From: Streptomyces sp. P9-A2
GTDB lineage: Bacteria; Actinomycetota; Actinomycetes; Streptomycetales; Streptomycetaceae
DNA: 64,000 bases
NCBI RefSeq assembly: GCF_036634175.1
Contig: NZ_JAZIFX010000001.1
Coordinates: 1,798,001-1,862,000, forward strand
Reading direction: 5' to 3'
Program-made: the position numbers and the translations under genes
Notes under the pieces: generated by a model
The model's database searches: none
Told to the model about the DNA's origin: nothing
The model's input: only the letters and a program-made list of their open reading frames with translations
Part shown: positions 17,333 to 28,134 of the stretch, one piece after another
Layout: each line of letters starts with the position of its first letter
Position numbering within the stretch: the first letter of the stretch is position 1

Positions 17333-17412
17333 AGAGTGAACCCCTCCCCCTGGACGCCGGGGCGTCCGTCCATGTCTGTCCCACTCGCCTGCTGTGACAC
17401 TCCGCCACGGCC

Positions 17413-17427
17413 ATCAGTTGTACTGAT
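17413..17427. promoter_or_regulatory. Palindrome upstream of the transglycosylase gene
   Basis: ATCAGT-TGT-ACTGAT is a perfect 6-bp dyad about 80 nt upstream of the transglycosylase start, in an A/T-richer patch with repeated ACAAC motifs. Operator candidate. The rest of 17333-17650 shows no gene. Confidence 0.4.
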
Positions 17428-17650
17428 CCGTTGTAACGATTTGTTGTGGCGAGTTGTCGCGCCGGTCCGCCGTGTCGATCTCTGGCGACCCTACGGCACC
17501 AGCCTTTGCCCGGACACCCGTTCATGCCCGGCGTTCACCGGACGGTCACAGCCGTTCCCTCACCGAACGTGGACGGCCGCGTCGCGCATACTGGGGCCCG
17601 CCGAGCACCCGGCCGACGGGCCGGGTCAACCACCGCCCCAAGGAGCTGGG

Positions 17651-18511
17651 TTGCCTTTCACGCTGAGCCATGCGGTGGCGGTCCTGCCCGCCGTACGCAC
17701 CGACGGGACCGGTCGGGGACCGTTGGTGCCGGCCGTCCTCGTGGCGGGCAGTCTCGCTCCGGACCTGACCTACTACGCGGCCGGTTTCCTGTCCGGGGCA
17801 ATGGAGTTCGGGGACTTCACACACTCGTTCCCGGGCGTTCTCACCATCGATGTGTGCATCGCCTGGGCGCTGGTGGGGCTCTGGCTCCTGGTCCGCGAAC
17901 CGCTCGTCGCACTGCTGCCGCGGCCCCGGCAGGGCCGGACGGCCGCCCTGCTGCGCTGCGGCACGCCCCGCGCGCGTGTGCGCGTCTCCTTGGCGGCACG
18001 CTGGTACGTCTCGGCCGTGCTCGGTGCGCTGACGCACGTGGTCTGGGACGAGTTCACGCACCTCGACCGGTGGGGGATGCGGGTCTTCCCCGTCCTGGGA
18101 CAGGAGATCGCGGGCTCACCGCTGTACTGGTACCTGCAGTACGGCGGTTCGGCGGTGGCCGCGGTGGTGATCGCCGTGTTCCTGGCGCGGGCACTGCGCC
18201 GGGCGACGCCCCGCCCGGGGCCGGCGGGGGTCCCGACGCTGTCCACGGTCGACCGGTGGGCGGCCGCCGCGCTGCTCGGCGGCTGCGCGCTGGCGGGGGC
18301 CGTCCATCGGGCCTCACGCTGGTGGGACTACTGGGGTGCGACCGCGAAGCCGTGGGAGCTGATCCCCACGGTGTGTTTCGGGGCGGGCGCCGGGCTCGTC
18401 CTCGCGCTGCCGGTGTACGCCGTGGCGGTCAGGGCGTGGCGTCCGGCCCCGGCCACCACGGACCCTGATGACGTGGATACGCGGCGGCCGAGCCGTACGG
18501 CCGCACGCTGA
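17651..18511 (+). CDS. DUF4184-like integral membrane protein
   Basis: 286-aa protein with about six hydrophobic helices. Family-like features are PFTLSHAVAVLP at the N-terminus, SLAPDLTYYA, FTHSFPGVL and LTHVVWDEFTHLDRWG, whose His/Asp residues recall metal-dependent membrane hydrolases. TTG 17651 is chosen because AAGGAG lies six bases upstream and the family usually begins MPFTLSHA. No ATG or GTG in frame is equally placed. The function is unknown. Confidence 0.82.
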   Translation: MPFTLSHAVAVLPAVRTDGTGRGPLVPAVLVAGSLAPDLTYYAAGFLSGAMEFGDFTHSFPGVLTIDVCIAWALVGLWLLVREPLVALLPRPRQGRTAALLRCGTPRARVRVSLAARWYVSAVLGALTHVVWDEFTHLDRWGMRVFPVLGQEIAGSPLYWYLQYGGSAVAAVVIAVFLARALRRATPRPGPAGVPTLSTVDRWAAAALLGGCALAGAVHRASRWWDYWGATAKPWELIPTVCFGAGAGLVLALPVYAVAVRAWRPAPATTDPDDVDTRRPSRTAAR

Positions 18512-18896
18512 GGGTCTCGCCGGCCGTCACGAACACGGTGACGGTACGGACCGGGCGGGGCCGGGGCAGCAGGCTGAGGGCGAGCGTCAGACAGCCGCGG
18601 GCCCGCTCGGTCCACAGCCGCCACGCAGGCGGCTCACCGGCGCCGGGGCCCGTGAGGCCGGGCCCTTCGCACAGGTCGGGGTGCCAGGGCCCCTCGGCGA
18701 TGCGGCGGCCGAGGTCCGCGGCGGCACGGCACAGCGCGACGGCGAGAGGGAGGGCAAGGGGGACAGGGGTGCGGGCGGTACTCGCGTCGGCCGCGAAGAC
18801 CGGAACCGGCGACAGCGCCCCGGGGGTGGGTCCGTCGGCGGCGGCCCTCGGGAATGCCGCTCTGCGGTGAAGCATGCGTATACCCATGCCCCGCAT
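18429..18896 (-). CDS. Hypothetical protein, overlapping convergent gene end
   Basis: An open minus-strand frame encodes about 155 aa rich in Ala/Pro/Arg with a moderately hydrophobic stretch (PVPLALPLAVALCRAAADLG) and a DUF-like tail TVFVTAGETLSVRPYG. Several Met codons (18896, 18887, 18875) could start it and none has a strong SD. Its 3' end overlaps the DUF4184-like gene by 83 bp in antisense. Codon-position bias is fair but not decisive, so it may be spurious. Confidence 0.4.
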   Translation of the reverse strand: MRGMGIRMLHRRAAFPRAAADGPTPGALSPVPVFAADASTARTPVPLALPLAVALCRAAADLGRRIAEGPWHPDLCEGPGLTGPGAGEPPAWRLWTERARGCLTLALSLLPRPRPVRTVTVFVTAGETLSVRPYGSAAAYPRHQGPWWPGPDATP

Positions 18897-18996
18897 CCTG
18901 GCGTCCGGCCCCCTCGACGGCTTGCCCACCTGGCCCACGCGAGTGAAGCACCCTCCGGGGGCGGGCCCGCGCAGGGCGGGTGCACTCGGGCCTCGC

Positions 18997-19151
18997 GCCG
19001 TCGAGGACAGCAGTCGGCTTGTCACCGCGGTCTCGGCGGTGGTCCGGGTACCGACGCCTCGCGCCGCCAAGGACAGCCGTCGGCCCGTGTCGTACGCCTC
19101 GCTCAGGGCCCGCCCGCTGCCACGTCGCGGCCGTCGAGGACAGCAGTCGGC
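18997..19151. repeat. Three degenerate repeats spaced 66-67 bp
   Basis: A 22-bp unit (first half GCCGTCGAGGACAG, second half CAGTCGGC) starts at 18997, 19063 and 19130. The outer copies are identical and the middle one differs at three positions. The intervening sequence is only loosely repeated. It occupies the roughly 440-bp gap downstream of polA, which otherwise shows no gene. Confidence 0.75.
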
Positions 19152-19195
19152 GGGTGACCGTCAAGCGCGGCCGTCGAACCCGGTCACCCGCCGAC
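19146..19195 (-). terminator. Strong hairpin downstream of polA
   Basis: A perfect 15-bp stem (GTCGGCGGGTGACCG at 19146-19160 with its complement at 19181-19195) encloses a 20-nt loop. The left arm overlaps the third 22-bp repeat. It lies about 145 nt after the polA stop and could terminate polA transcription. Confidence 0.6.
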
Positions 19196-19338
19196 GCCAC
19201 TCGCCGGACTCGTCCGTCCTGCGCAGCCGCATCAGGGGCAACCGGGGGCGGGCGGCGACGGAGAACGCCCTCCGACCACCCTCTGCCACCGCCCGTCGGT
19301 CCTGTCCTGGCCCGGCCGCCCGGCCGTGCCCGGTGCCG

Positions 19339-22065
19339 TCAGTGTGCCGCCGACTCCCAGTCCGGGCCCGCGCCGACCGAGACACCCAGGGGGACGCGGA
19401 GCCGGACCGCGTCGGCCATCTCCCGGCGGATCAGTTCCTCCACAGCCGCACGTTCACCGGGGGCGATCTCCAGGACGATTTCGTCGTGGACCTGGAGGAG
19501 CATGCGGGACGTGAGGTCCGCCTCGCGCAGCGCGCGGTCCACGTTCAGCATGGCGATCTTGACGATGTCCGCCGCCGTGCCCTGGATCGGCGCGTTCAGC
19601 GCCATGCGCTCGGCCGCCTCCCGGCGCTGGCGGTTGTCGCTGTTGAGGTCGGGCAGGTAGCGCCGGCGGCCGAAGAGGGTCGCCGTGTAACCCGTCGCCC
19701 GCGCCTCGTCGACCACTCGGCGCAGATAGTCCCGTACCCCGCCGAACCGCTCGAAGTACGCGTCCATCAGGGCGCGGGCCTCGGCCGCCTCGATGTTCAG
19801 CTGCTGCGAGAGCCCGAAGGCGGACAGCCCGTACGCCAGCCCGTACGACATCGCCTTGATCTTGCGGCGCATCTCCGCGTCCACCGCGGACCGCTCGACC
19901 GCGAACACCTGCGCGGCGGCCGTGGTGTGCAGGTCCTCACCGGAGGTGAACGCCTCGATGAGACCGGCGTCCTCGGAGAGATGGGCCATCACCCGCAGCT
20001 CGATCTGGCTGTAGTCGGCGGTGAGGAGGGACTCGAAGCCCTCGCCGACGACGAAGCCCCGGCGGATCGCGCGTCCCTCGTCGGTGCGGACCGGGATGTT
20101 CTGCAGGTTCGGGTCGGTCGACGACAGGCGGCCGGTGGCTGCGACCGTCTGGTTGAACGTGGTGTGGATACGGCCGTCGGCGGCGATGGTCTTGATCAGG
20201 CCCTCGACGGTGACGCGCAGCTTCGCCTGCTCACGGTGGCGCAGCATGATGACCGGCAGCTCGTTGTCGGTCTGGCCGGCCAGCCAGGCCAGGGCGTCGG
20301 CGTCGGTGGTGTACCCGGTCTTGGTCTTCTTCGTTTTCGGCAGGCCGAGTTCGCCGAAGAGGACCTCCTGGAGCTGCTTGGGCGAGCCCAGGTTGAACTC
20401 GTGTCCCACCGCCGCGTGCGCCTCCTTCACCGCCTGCTGCACGGCGCCCGCGAACATCTGCTCCATGGACTCCAGGTGGGCCCGGTCCGCCGCGATGCCG
20501 TGCCGCTCCATGCGGGCCAGCAGGATGGACGTCGGCAGCTCCATGTCCCGCAGCAGCTCCGCGGCGCCCACCTCCTCCAGGCGGGTCCCGAAGGCCTCGC
20601 CCAGGTCGAGCACCGCACGGGCCTGCACCATCAGCGCCTCGGCCTCGGCGGTCTCGTCCGCGCCGAAGGCCAGCTGGCCGTCGGCCGCGGCGGCGGGCGC
20701 CAGTTCGCGGTGCAGGTACTCCAGGGACAGTGCGTCCAGAGCGAAGGAGCGGCGGCCCGGCTTGACCAGGTAGGCGGCGAGGGCCGTGTCCATGAAGACG
20801 CCCTCGACGCTCCAGCCGTGCTCGGCGAAGACCCGCATCGCACCCTTGGCGTTGTGGAACACCTTGGGCCGGTCCGCGTCGGCCAGCCAGGCGGCGAACG
20901 CCTGCTCGTCGCCCTCCTCCAGCTCGGCCGGGTCGAACCAGGCGGCCGGTCCGGCGGCCGTGGCCAGGGCGATCTCGGTGACCGAGCCGGCCCCCAGCGC
21001 CCAGGTGTCGACGGTGGCGACGCCGAGGGGCCCGGTGGCGTGCTCGGCGAGCCAGCCGGCCAGCTCGCCCGAGCCCAGGACGGTCCCGTCCAGCTCCACA
21101 CCCTCGGCGACGACCGGGGTGGTCCCGTCCTCCTGCGCTCCGGGGTCGACGGCGAAGAGCCGCTCGCGCAGTGACGGGTTCCTGATCTCCAGGGTGTCCA
21201 GGATCATCGCGACGGCCTTGCGGTCGTAGGCGGTCCGCTCCAGGTCGGTGACGCCCTTGGCCAGCTCGACCTGCCGCTCCATCTCGGTGAGGCGGCGGTT
21301 GAGCTTGACCGACTCGAGGTGGTCGCGCAGATTCTGCCCGGCCTTGCCCTTGACCTCGTCGACCCGCTCGACGAGCTGCGCGAAGGAACCGAACTGGTTG
21401 ATCCACTTCGCGGCTGTCTTCTCACCGACACCGGGAATGCCGGGCAGGTTGTCGGACGGGTCGCCGCGCAGCGCCGCGAAGTCGGGGTACTGCGCGGGCG
21501 TCAGCCCGTACTTCTCGACCACCTTCTCGGGGGTGAACCGGGTCAGCTCGGAGACGCCCTTGGTCGGATACAGCACCGTGGTGCGCTCGGAGACCAGCTG
21601 GAAGGAGTCCCGGTCGCCGGTGACGATCAGCACGTCGAAGCCCTCGGCCTCGGCGCGGGTGGCCAGCGTGGCGATGACGTCGTCCGCCTCGAACCCGTCG
21701 ACGGCGAAGCGCGGGGCGTTCATCGCGTCGAGCAGCTCACCGATCAGCTCGACCTGGCCCTTGAACTCGTCCGGGGTCTTGGAGCGGTTCGCCTTGTACT
21801 CGGGGAACTCCGCCGAGCGCCAGGTCTTGCGGGAGACGTCGAAGGCCACCGCGAAGTGCGTGGGCGTCTCGTCACGCAACGTGTTGGCGAGCATCGACGC
21901 GAAACCGTAGATCGCGTTCGTCGGCTGGCCCGTCGCGGTGGTGAAGTTCTCCACGGGCAGCGCGAAGAACGCGCGGTAGGCCAGCGAATGCCCGTCCATG
22001 AGCATCAGTCGCGGTCGGGCCTCGCCGGAGGTCTGGTCGGTCTTCTTCGCTGCTGTCTCTGCCAC
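19339..22065 (-). CDS. polA: DNA polymerase I
   Basis: 908-aa repair and Okazaki-fragment polymerase. An N-terminal 5'-nuclease domain (about 20-300: MLMDGHSLAYRAFFAL, GFEADDVIATLA) and a C-terminal polymerase domain with DYSQIELR (motif A), RRKIKAMSYGLAYGLSAFGL (motif B) and QVHDEIVLE (motif C) are intact. The central exonuclease-like domain lacks the D-x-E pair (reads VATVDTWALG), so 3'-5' proofreading should be absent, as in many actinobacterial and Thermus enzymes. GTG 22065 (AETAAKKTDQ) is chosen as family-typical. A longer frame to 22113 exists. Confidence 0.95.
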   Translation of the reverse strand: MAETAAKKTDQTSGEARPRLMLMDGHSLAYRAFFALPVENFTTATGQPTNAIYGFASMLANTLRDETPTHFAVAFDVSRKTWRSAEFPEYKANRSKTPDEFKGQVELIGELLDAMNAPRFAVDGFEADDVIATLATRAEAEGFDVLIVTGDRDSFQLVSERTTVLYPTKGVSELTRFTPEKVVEKYGLTPAQYPDFAALRGDPSDNLPGIPGVGEKTAAKWINQFGSFAQLVERVDEVKGKAGQNLRDHLESVKLNRRLTEMERQVELAKGVTDLERTAYDRKAVAMILDTLEIRNPSLRERLFAVDPGAQEDGTTPVVAEGVELDGTVLGSGELAGWLAEHATGPLGVATVDTWALGAGSVTEIALATAAGPAAWFDPAELEEGDEQAFAAWLADADRPKVFHNAKGAMRVFAEHGWSVEGVFMDTALAAYLVKPGRRSFALDALSLEYLHRELAPAAAADGQLAFGADETAEAEALMVQARAVLDLGEAFGTRLEEVGAAELLRDMELPTSILLARMERHGIAADRAHLESMEQMFAGAVQQAVKEAHAAVGHEFNLGSPKQLQEVLFGELGLPKTKKTKTGYTTDADALAWLAGQTDNELPVIMLRHREQAKLRVTVEGLIKTIAADGRIHTTFNQTVAATGRLSSTDPNLQNIPVRTDEGRAIRRGFVVGEGFESLLTADYSQIELRVMAHLSEDAGLIEAFTSGEDLHTTAAAQVFAVERSAVDAEMRRKIKAMSYGLAYGLSAFGLSQQLNIEAAEARALMDAYFERFGGVRDYLRRVVDEARATGYTATLFGRRRYLPDLNSDNRQRREAAERMALNAPIQGTAADIVKIAMLNVDRALREADLTSRMLLQVHDEIVLEIAPGERAAVEELIRREMADAVRLRVPLGVSVGAGPDWESAAH

Positions 22066-22193
22066 GTCCCCGATCCTGCCACGCGCCACCGACACTCGGC
22101 CCCGCCCCCGCATCGCCGGACGTCACGGCCGCCGCCCGGACCCGACGACTCCCCGCCGCTCCCCCTCACCCGAAGCCGCGCACAATCCCTCGA

Positions 22194-22223
22194 AACCGTT
22201 CGCAACCGTTCGCAACCGTTCAC
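22194..22223. promoter_or_regulatory. Triple 10-bp direct repeat in polA/fdh divergent region
   Basis: AACCGTTCGC occurs three times head to tail, the third copy ending CAC. The 10-bp period places them on one DNA face. It lies between the divergent polA and molybdoprotein genes, about 130 bp from each start, as a candidate regulator site. Confidence 0.5.
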
Positions 22224-22330
22224 GGGAAATGTCCCCGCCCCCCGCCCCGCCCGGGGCCCGCCATCGTTGTCACCGTCCCGTGCGAGGATCGGAGGCTTAC
22301 GTCACACGTGTACGCGAAGAGGAGTGCGCG

Positions 22331-24610
<2,280 letters not shown>

Positions 24611-24639
24611 GCGTTTGCTCAGTGATGCCGGCGGCACCG

Positions 24640-24668
24640 CCGTGGACGCCGCGCGAAAGCGTCCGCGG
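24640..24668 (+). terminator. Hairpin after the molybdoprotein gene
   Basis: CCGTGGACGC / GCGTCCGCGG (10 bp with one G-T pair) and a 9-nt loop, 30 nt past the stop. Confidence 0.55.
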
Positions 24669-24731
24669 CGGCAGTGCCGTACCGCCGCAGCGATCACGAC
24701 GGACGAAACACGACGAACGGAGCCCGCCCCC

Positions 24732-25226
24732 ATGGGAGAGCAGCAGCACGCGAAGTTCCCACAAGAGGTCATCGACGAGTACGCCGCGCTCGGTGTGGAC
24801 CTGGAGGCCCTGTTCTCCGCCGGCCACCTCGGCACCCGCATGGGCGTGCAGATCCTGGAGGCCTCGGCCGAGCGGGTCGTGGGGACGATGCCGGTGGAGG
24901 GCAACACCCAGCCCTACGGACTGCTGCACGGCGGCGCCTCCGCCGTCCTGGCCGAGACCCTCGGGTCGCTGGGGTCGATGCTGCACGGTGGCGTCACCAA
25001 GATCGCCGTGGGCGTCGACCTCAACTGCACCCACCACCGCGGCGCGCGCTCCGGCCTGGTCACCGGGATCGCCACCCCGGTGCACCGGGGGCGGTCCACG
25101 GCCACGTACGAGATCGTCATCAGCGACGAGACCGGCAAGCGGGTGTGCAGCGCGCGTCTGACCTGCCTGCTGCGGGACGTCGGCCCGAAGGACACGGAGC
25201 AGGCCGCCGGCGCCGCCACGGGCTGA
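24732..25226 (+). CDS. PaaI-type hotdog thioesterase
   Basis: 164-aa acyl-CoA thioesterase-like protein. The hotdog helix is GLLHGGASAVLAETLGSLGS, preceded by NTQPYG, followed by AVGVDLNCTHHRGARSGLV, matching PaaI/4-hydroxybenzoyl-CoA thioesterase relatives. Glu in LAETLGS is the likely catalytic or ligand residue. ATG 24732 (CGGAG about ten bases upstream) is chosen over the frame from 24615. The CoA ester hydrolysed is not evident. Confidence 0.87.
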   Translation: MGEQQHAKFPQEVIDEYAALGVDLEALFSAGHLGTRMGVQILEASAERVVGTMPVEGNTQPYGLLHGGASAVLAETLGSLGSMLHGGVTKIAVGVDLNCTHHRGARSGLVTGIATPVHRGRSTATYEIVISDETGKRVCSARLTCLLRDVGPKDTEQAAGAATG

Positions 25227-25239
25227 CCGGCACGGGAGT

Positions 25240-25265
25240 GTGCGGGGCGCGCGCCTGCCCCGCAC
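25240..25265 (+). terminator. Hairpin after the thioesterase gene
   Basis: Perfect 9-bp stem GTGCGGGGC / GCCCCGCAC, 8-nt loop, 14 nt after the stop. Confidence 0.65.
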
Positions 25266-25341
25266 CACCCGCCGCCGCCGACCGTCACCCGTCCGTTGCC
25301 CGTCCATTGCCCGGGAACAACGGGTGCCCTACCGTTCGGGC

Positions 25342-25986
25342 ATGGAACGGGGAGGCACCGCCCGGCCCGCCGCGCGGGGCCCCGGCCGCCCGCTGCTCAC
25401 CCCGGCGCCCCTCCCTCCGGCACTTCCGGCGCCTTCAGCGCCCCCGGCACTCCGCCCGGCCGCCTCCGCAACCGTCCTCCTGACGGCCGGATGCGGCCCG
25501 CCCGGACACACCGGCAGCCCGGCACCATCCCCGCCAGCGCCCTCACCGCCTCCGGCACCCTCGGAACTCCTCCCGACGGTCTTCACGACAGCGTTCCCAG
25601 CCGCCCGCCCGGCCGCCTCCGCAACCGTCCTCCTGACGGCCGGATGCGGCCCGCCCGGACACACCGGCAGCCCGGCACCATCCCCGCCACCGCCCTCACC
25701 GCCTCCGCCGCCCTCACCGTCAGCGACCGCCCCGCAGGCGGTGTGCGCGCGGATCGTCGCCCACTGGGCCTGCGAGGTGCTGGACGGCTCCGCCTACGGC
25801 GGCTACCGGTCGACGGGCCTGTCCAACGGCCGGTACGGGATTCTGCGCGACGCCGTGGACGCCGCCCGCCCCGTCCGTGAACACCAAGGCGCCTCGGCCG
25901 CCCGTGACGTGATCAGCCGTCACGTCCGTGAGGCCTGCGCCGAACGGCACCGCACCGGCGGACCGGACGAAGACGCCCGGCGATGA
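25342..25986 (+). CDS. Pro-rich lipoprotein-like protein with duplicated lipobox segment
   Basis: 214-aa protein with two halves. Residues 1-130 are Ala/Pro-rich and contain the same segment twice, ASATVLLTAGCGPPGHTGS, each with a lipobox LTAGC. The C-terminal part (about 135-210) has a compact fold with two Cys in VCARIVAHWACEVL and one in REACAERH, probably the functional domain. ATG 25342 is the first good in-frame start, though its SD is weak. Another start nearer the second lipobox is possible. It overlaps the next gene by ATGA, so both are coupled. Confidence 0.7.
   Translation: MERGGTARPAARGPGRPLLTPAPLPPALPAPSAPPALRPAASATVLLTAGCGPPGHTGSPAPSPPAPSPPPAPSELLPTVFTTAFPAARPAASATVLLTAGCGPPGHTGSPAPSPPPPSPPPPPSPSATAPQAVCARIVAHWACEVLDGSAYGGYRSTGLSNGRYGILRDAVDAARPVREHQGASAARDVISRHVREACAERHRTGGPDEDARR
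25453..25707 (+). repeat. In-frame 102-bp direct repeat, 153-bp offset
   Basis: Bases 25453-25554 recur at 25606-25707 with a single mismatch (25536 versus 25689). The 153-bp offset equals 51 codons, so the reading frame is kept and the lipobox is duplicated. Confidence 0.9.
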
Positions 25987-26594
25987 ACGCCATCGGCCCC
26001 GTGGAACCCGGCGACGAAACCCGCCCCTTGGCCGCGCCGCCGCGTCGCGGCCCCCGGGCCCCCCGACGCGGCCCCCTCACGGCGTTGTACGGACGTCATC
26101 GTCGGAGCGTACTCACCGTCCTCACCGCGGCGGCCGTCCTCGCGGCCGGTACCGTCCTCCACCTCACCCGGCCTCGGCAACCCCCACCGCCCGCACCGCC
26201 GTTCCCGTCCCAGGTGACCACCGTCACCTACCTGAAACCCCAGGCCAGAGGCCCGGAGACAGACAATCGGAATTTCATCTTCCACATCGAAGTCGCCGTG
26301 GAATCAGGCCCTCCGGTAACCGTCACACACATATCCCAGCCATACGCGGGTCTTTCCGCGACCTCCAGCCCACCCATCCCTTTTCGGACAGAGGCTGGAT
26401 CTCCTCACAAGATCGCCATCACCCTCCGCGTCACGGAATGCGGAGAATTGCCGGAGAACGTCGGACTCCCTTCCCTGAAGGTAACTCTGCGTAATACGCG
26501 CGCAATACGGGCCCACAGCTTCATCCTCGGACCGCGCTACGCACGGGATCTCTCCAGGGCCCTAAAGGTCGCCTGCAGCAACGATTTTCGGTAA
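25983..26594 (+). CDS. Single-pass membrane protein, unknown function
   Basis: 203-aa protein with a basic cytosolic head (to about residue 40), one transmembrane helix (RRSVLTVLTAAAVLAAGTVL) and an extracytoplasmic beta-rich domain (residues 75-203) with two Cys in the C-terminal half (VTECGELPEN, KVACSNDFR), possibly paired outside. ATG 25983 overlaps the preceding stop. The segment from about 26230 has lower third-position GC than its neighbours, suggesting relaxed codon selection or transfer. I do not recognise the family. Confidence 0.78.
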   Translation: MNAIGPVEPGDETRPLAAPPRRGPRAPRRGPLTALYGRHRRSVLTVLTAAAVLAAGTVLHLTRPRQPPPPAPPFPSQVTTVTYLKPQARGPETDNRNFIFHIEVAVESGPPVTVTHISQPYAGLSATSSPPIPFRTEAGSPHKIAITLRVTECGELPENVGLPSLKVTLRNTRAIRAHSFILGPRYARDLSRALKVACSNDFR

Positions 26595-26731
26595 TCACCA
26601 AAAACGCCGACGCACCTGAACGGACCCCGCCCGGTCCTGCGGTTTCTCATCATGCGGACAGGTCAAAACGGCTTGAATTCCTCCGTTCCCCCCACTCGTT
26701 ACCGCTCTGCATTACCTCGTGTCATAACAAG

Positions 26732-26788
26732 AGAGTCACAGCATTGGCCAGACCCTCCTCCCCGTTCCCTCCACCCGCTTAGAGTCAC
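26732..26788 (+). promoter_or_regulatory. Repeated AGAGTCAC motifs upstream of livJ
   Basis: AGAGTCAC occurs at 26732-26739 and 26781-26788, each followed by a GGCC-like tract. The 287-bp gap upstream of the liv operon must hold its promoter. These repeats are a candidate regulator site. No clean -35/-10 pair could be assigned. Confidence 0.3.
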
Positions 26789-26837
26789 GGCCAGTCACCG
26801 CGCCTCCCGATTCTTACTTCGGCCCAGCGCTCGACTC

Positions 26838-26861
26838 GGCCGTTTCCACCGGGAAACAGCC
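26838..26861 (+). promoter_or_regulatory. Hairpin just before the livJ ribosome binding site
   Basis: GGC-C-GTTTCC / GGAAAC-A-GCC with a short loop, ending about 12 nt before AAAGGA. It could protect the 5' end of the message or tune translation. Confidence 0.4.
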
Positions 26862-26881
26862 GTCAGGGAAAGGACTGGATC

Positions 26882-28117
26882 GTGCGCCAACGTTCACTCA
26901 TCGCCGTCACCGCTGCTTTGGCTGCGGGAGCACTCACCCTCACCGCCTGCGGTTCGCGCGACGAGGGCGGCAGCGGCGGCTCGGATGCCGGCAAGGGCGG
27001 CACCACCGTCGTCATCGGCGTCGACGCACCGCTGACCGGCGACCTGTCCGCGCTGGGCCTCGGCATCAAGAACTCCGTGGACCTCGCCGCCAAGATCGCC
27101 AACAAGAACAAGACCGTCGACGGCGTCACCTTCAAGGTCGAAGCCCTCGACGACCAGGGCCAGCCCTCCGTCGGCCAGCAGAACGCCACCAAGCTCGTCG
27201 CCAACGACGAAGTCCTCGGCGTCGTCGGCCCGCTGAACTCCTCCGTCGGCGAATCCATGCAGAAGGTCTTCGACGCCGCCCAGCTCGTCGAGGTCTCCCC
27301 CGCCAACACCAACCCCTCCCTCACCCAGGGCCTTGACTGGCAGAACAAGCAGGTCCGCACCTACAAGTCGTACTTCCGCACCTCGACCACGGACGCCATC
27401 CAGGGCCCGTTCGCCGCCGAGTACCTCTACAACGAATCCAAGAAGCGCAAGGTCTTCGTCATCGACGACAAGAAGACCTACGGCGCCGGCCTCGCCGGAA
27501 CCTTCACCGCGGCCTTCAAGAAGCTCGGCGGCGACGTCGTCGGCACCGAGCACATCAACCCGGACACCAAGGACTTCAACGCCGTCGCCGCCAAGGTCAA
27601 GAAGTCCGGCGCCGACGTCGTCTACTACGGCGGCGAATACCCCCAGGCCGGCCCGCTCAGCAAGCAGATCAAGGCCGCCGGAGCCAAGATCCCGCTCGTC
27701 GGCGGCGACGGCATCTACAGCGCCGACTTCATCAAGCTCGCCGGCGCCACCGGCACCGGCGACCTCGCCACCTCCGTCGGCGCCCCCGTCGAAGACCTCC
27801 CCTCCGCCAAGGAGTTCGTCGCCAACTACAAGGCCGAGGGCTACAAGGAGGCTTACGAGGCCTACGGCGGCTACAGCTACGACTCCGCCTGGGCCATCAT
27901 CGAAGCCGTCAAGCAGGTCGTCGACGACAACGACGGCAAGCTCCCCAAGGACGCCCGCGCCAAGGTCACCGCCGCCATGCAGAACGTCTCCTTCGACGGA
28001 GTCACCGGCAAGGTCGCCTTCGACGAGTTCGGCGACGCCACCAACAAGCAGCTCACCGTCTACGCCGTCGAGAACGGCGACTGGACCGCCGTCAACTCCG
28101 GCACCTACACCGGCTGA
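26882..28117 (+). CDS. livJ: Branched-chain amino acid ABC transporter, substrate-binding lipoprotein
   Basis: 411-aa periplasmic-binding-type protein. The lipoprotein signal is IAVTAALAAGALTLTACGS with lipobox Cys at residue 23. The body matches the Leu/Ile/Val-binding (type I fold) family: VIGVDAPLTGDLSALGLGIK at the start, VVGPLNSSVGESMQ, and YGGYSYDSAWAIIEA near the end. GTG 26882 follows AAAGGA at eight bases. It captures branched-chain amino acids for LivHMGF. It is first in a five-gene operon and separated from livH by a strong hairpin, so it is probably made in excess. Confidence 0.95.
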   Translation: MRQRSLIAVTAALAAGALTLTACGSRDEGGSGGSDAGKGGTTVVIGVDAPLTGDLSALGLGIKNSVDLAAKIANKNKTVDGVTFKVEALDDQGQPSVGQQNATKLVANDEVLGVVGPLNSSVGESMQKVFDAAQLVEVSPANTNPSLTQGLDWQNKQVRTYKSYFRTSTTDAIQGPFAAEYLYNESKKRKVFVIDDKKTYGAGLAGTFTAAFKKLGGDVVGTEHINPDTKDFNAVAAKVKKSGADVVYYGGEYPQAGPLSKQIKAAGAKIPLVGGDGIYSADFIKLAGATGTGDLATSVGAPVEDLPSAKEFVANYKAEGYKEAYEAYGGYSYDSAWAIIEAVKQVVDDNDGKLPKDARAKVTAAMQNVSFDGVTGKVAFDEFGDATNKQLTVYAVENGDWTAVNSGTYTG

Positions 28118-28134
28118 CCCAGCCCACACCACAC

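Noticed and set aside
17333..17650. A c-di-AMP (ydaO-type) riboswitch before the transglycosylase gene
   Set aside because: Such leaders precede some streptomycete cell-wall hydrolase genes, but I could not find the conserved core sequences here.
18997..19151. Possible CRISPR array after polA
   Set aside because: Only three 22-bp units, the middle one diverged, spacers about 44 bp and themselves similar, and no cas genes.
26701..26735. A -35/-10 promoter for livJ around TTGAAT (26673) and GTTACC
   Set aside because: The spacing is about 19 bp and the -10 match is poor, so I did not annotate it.
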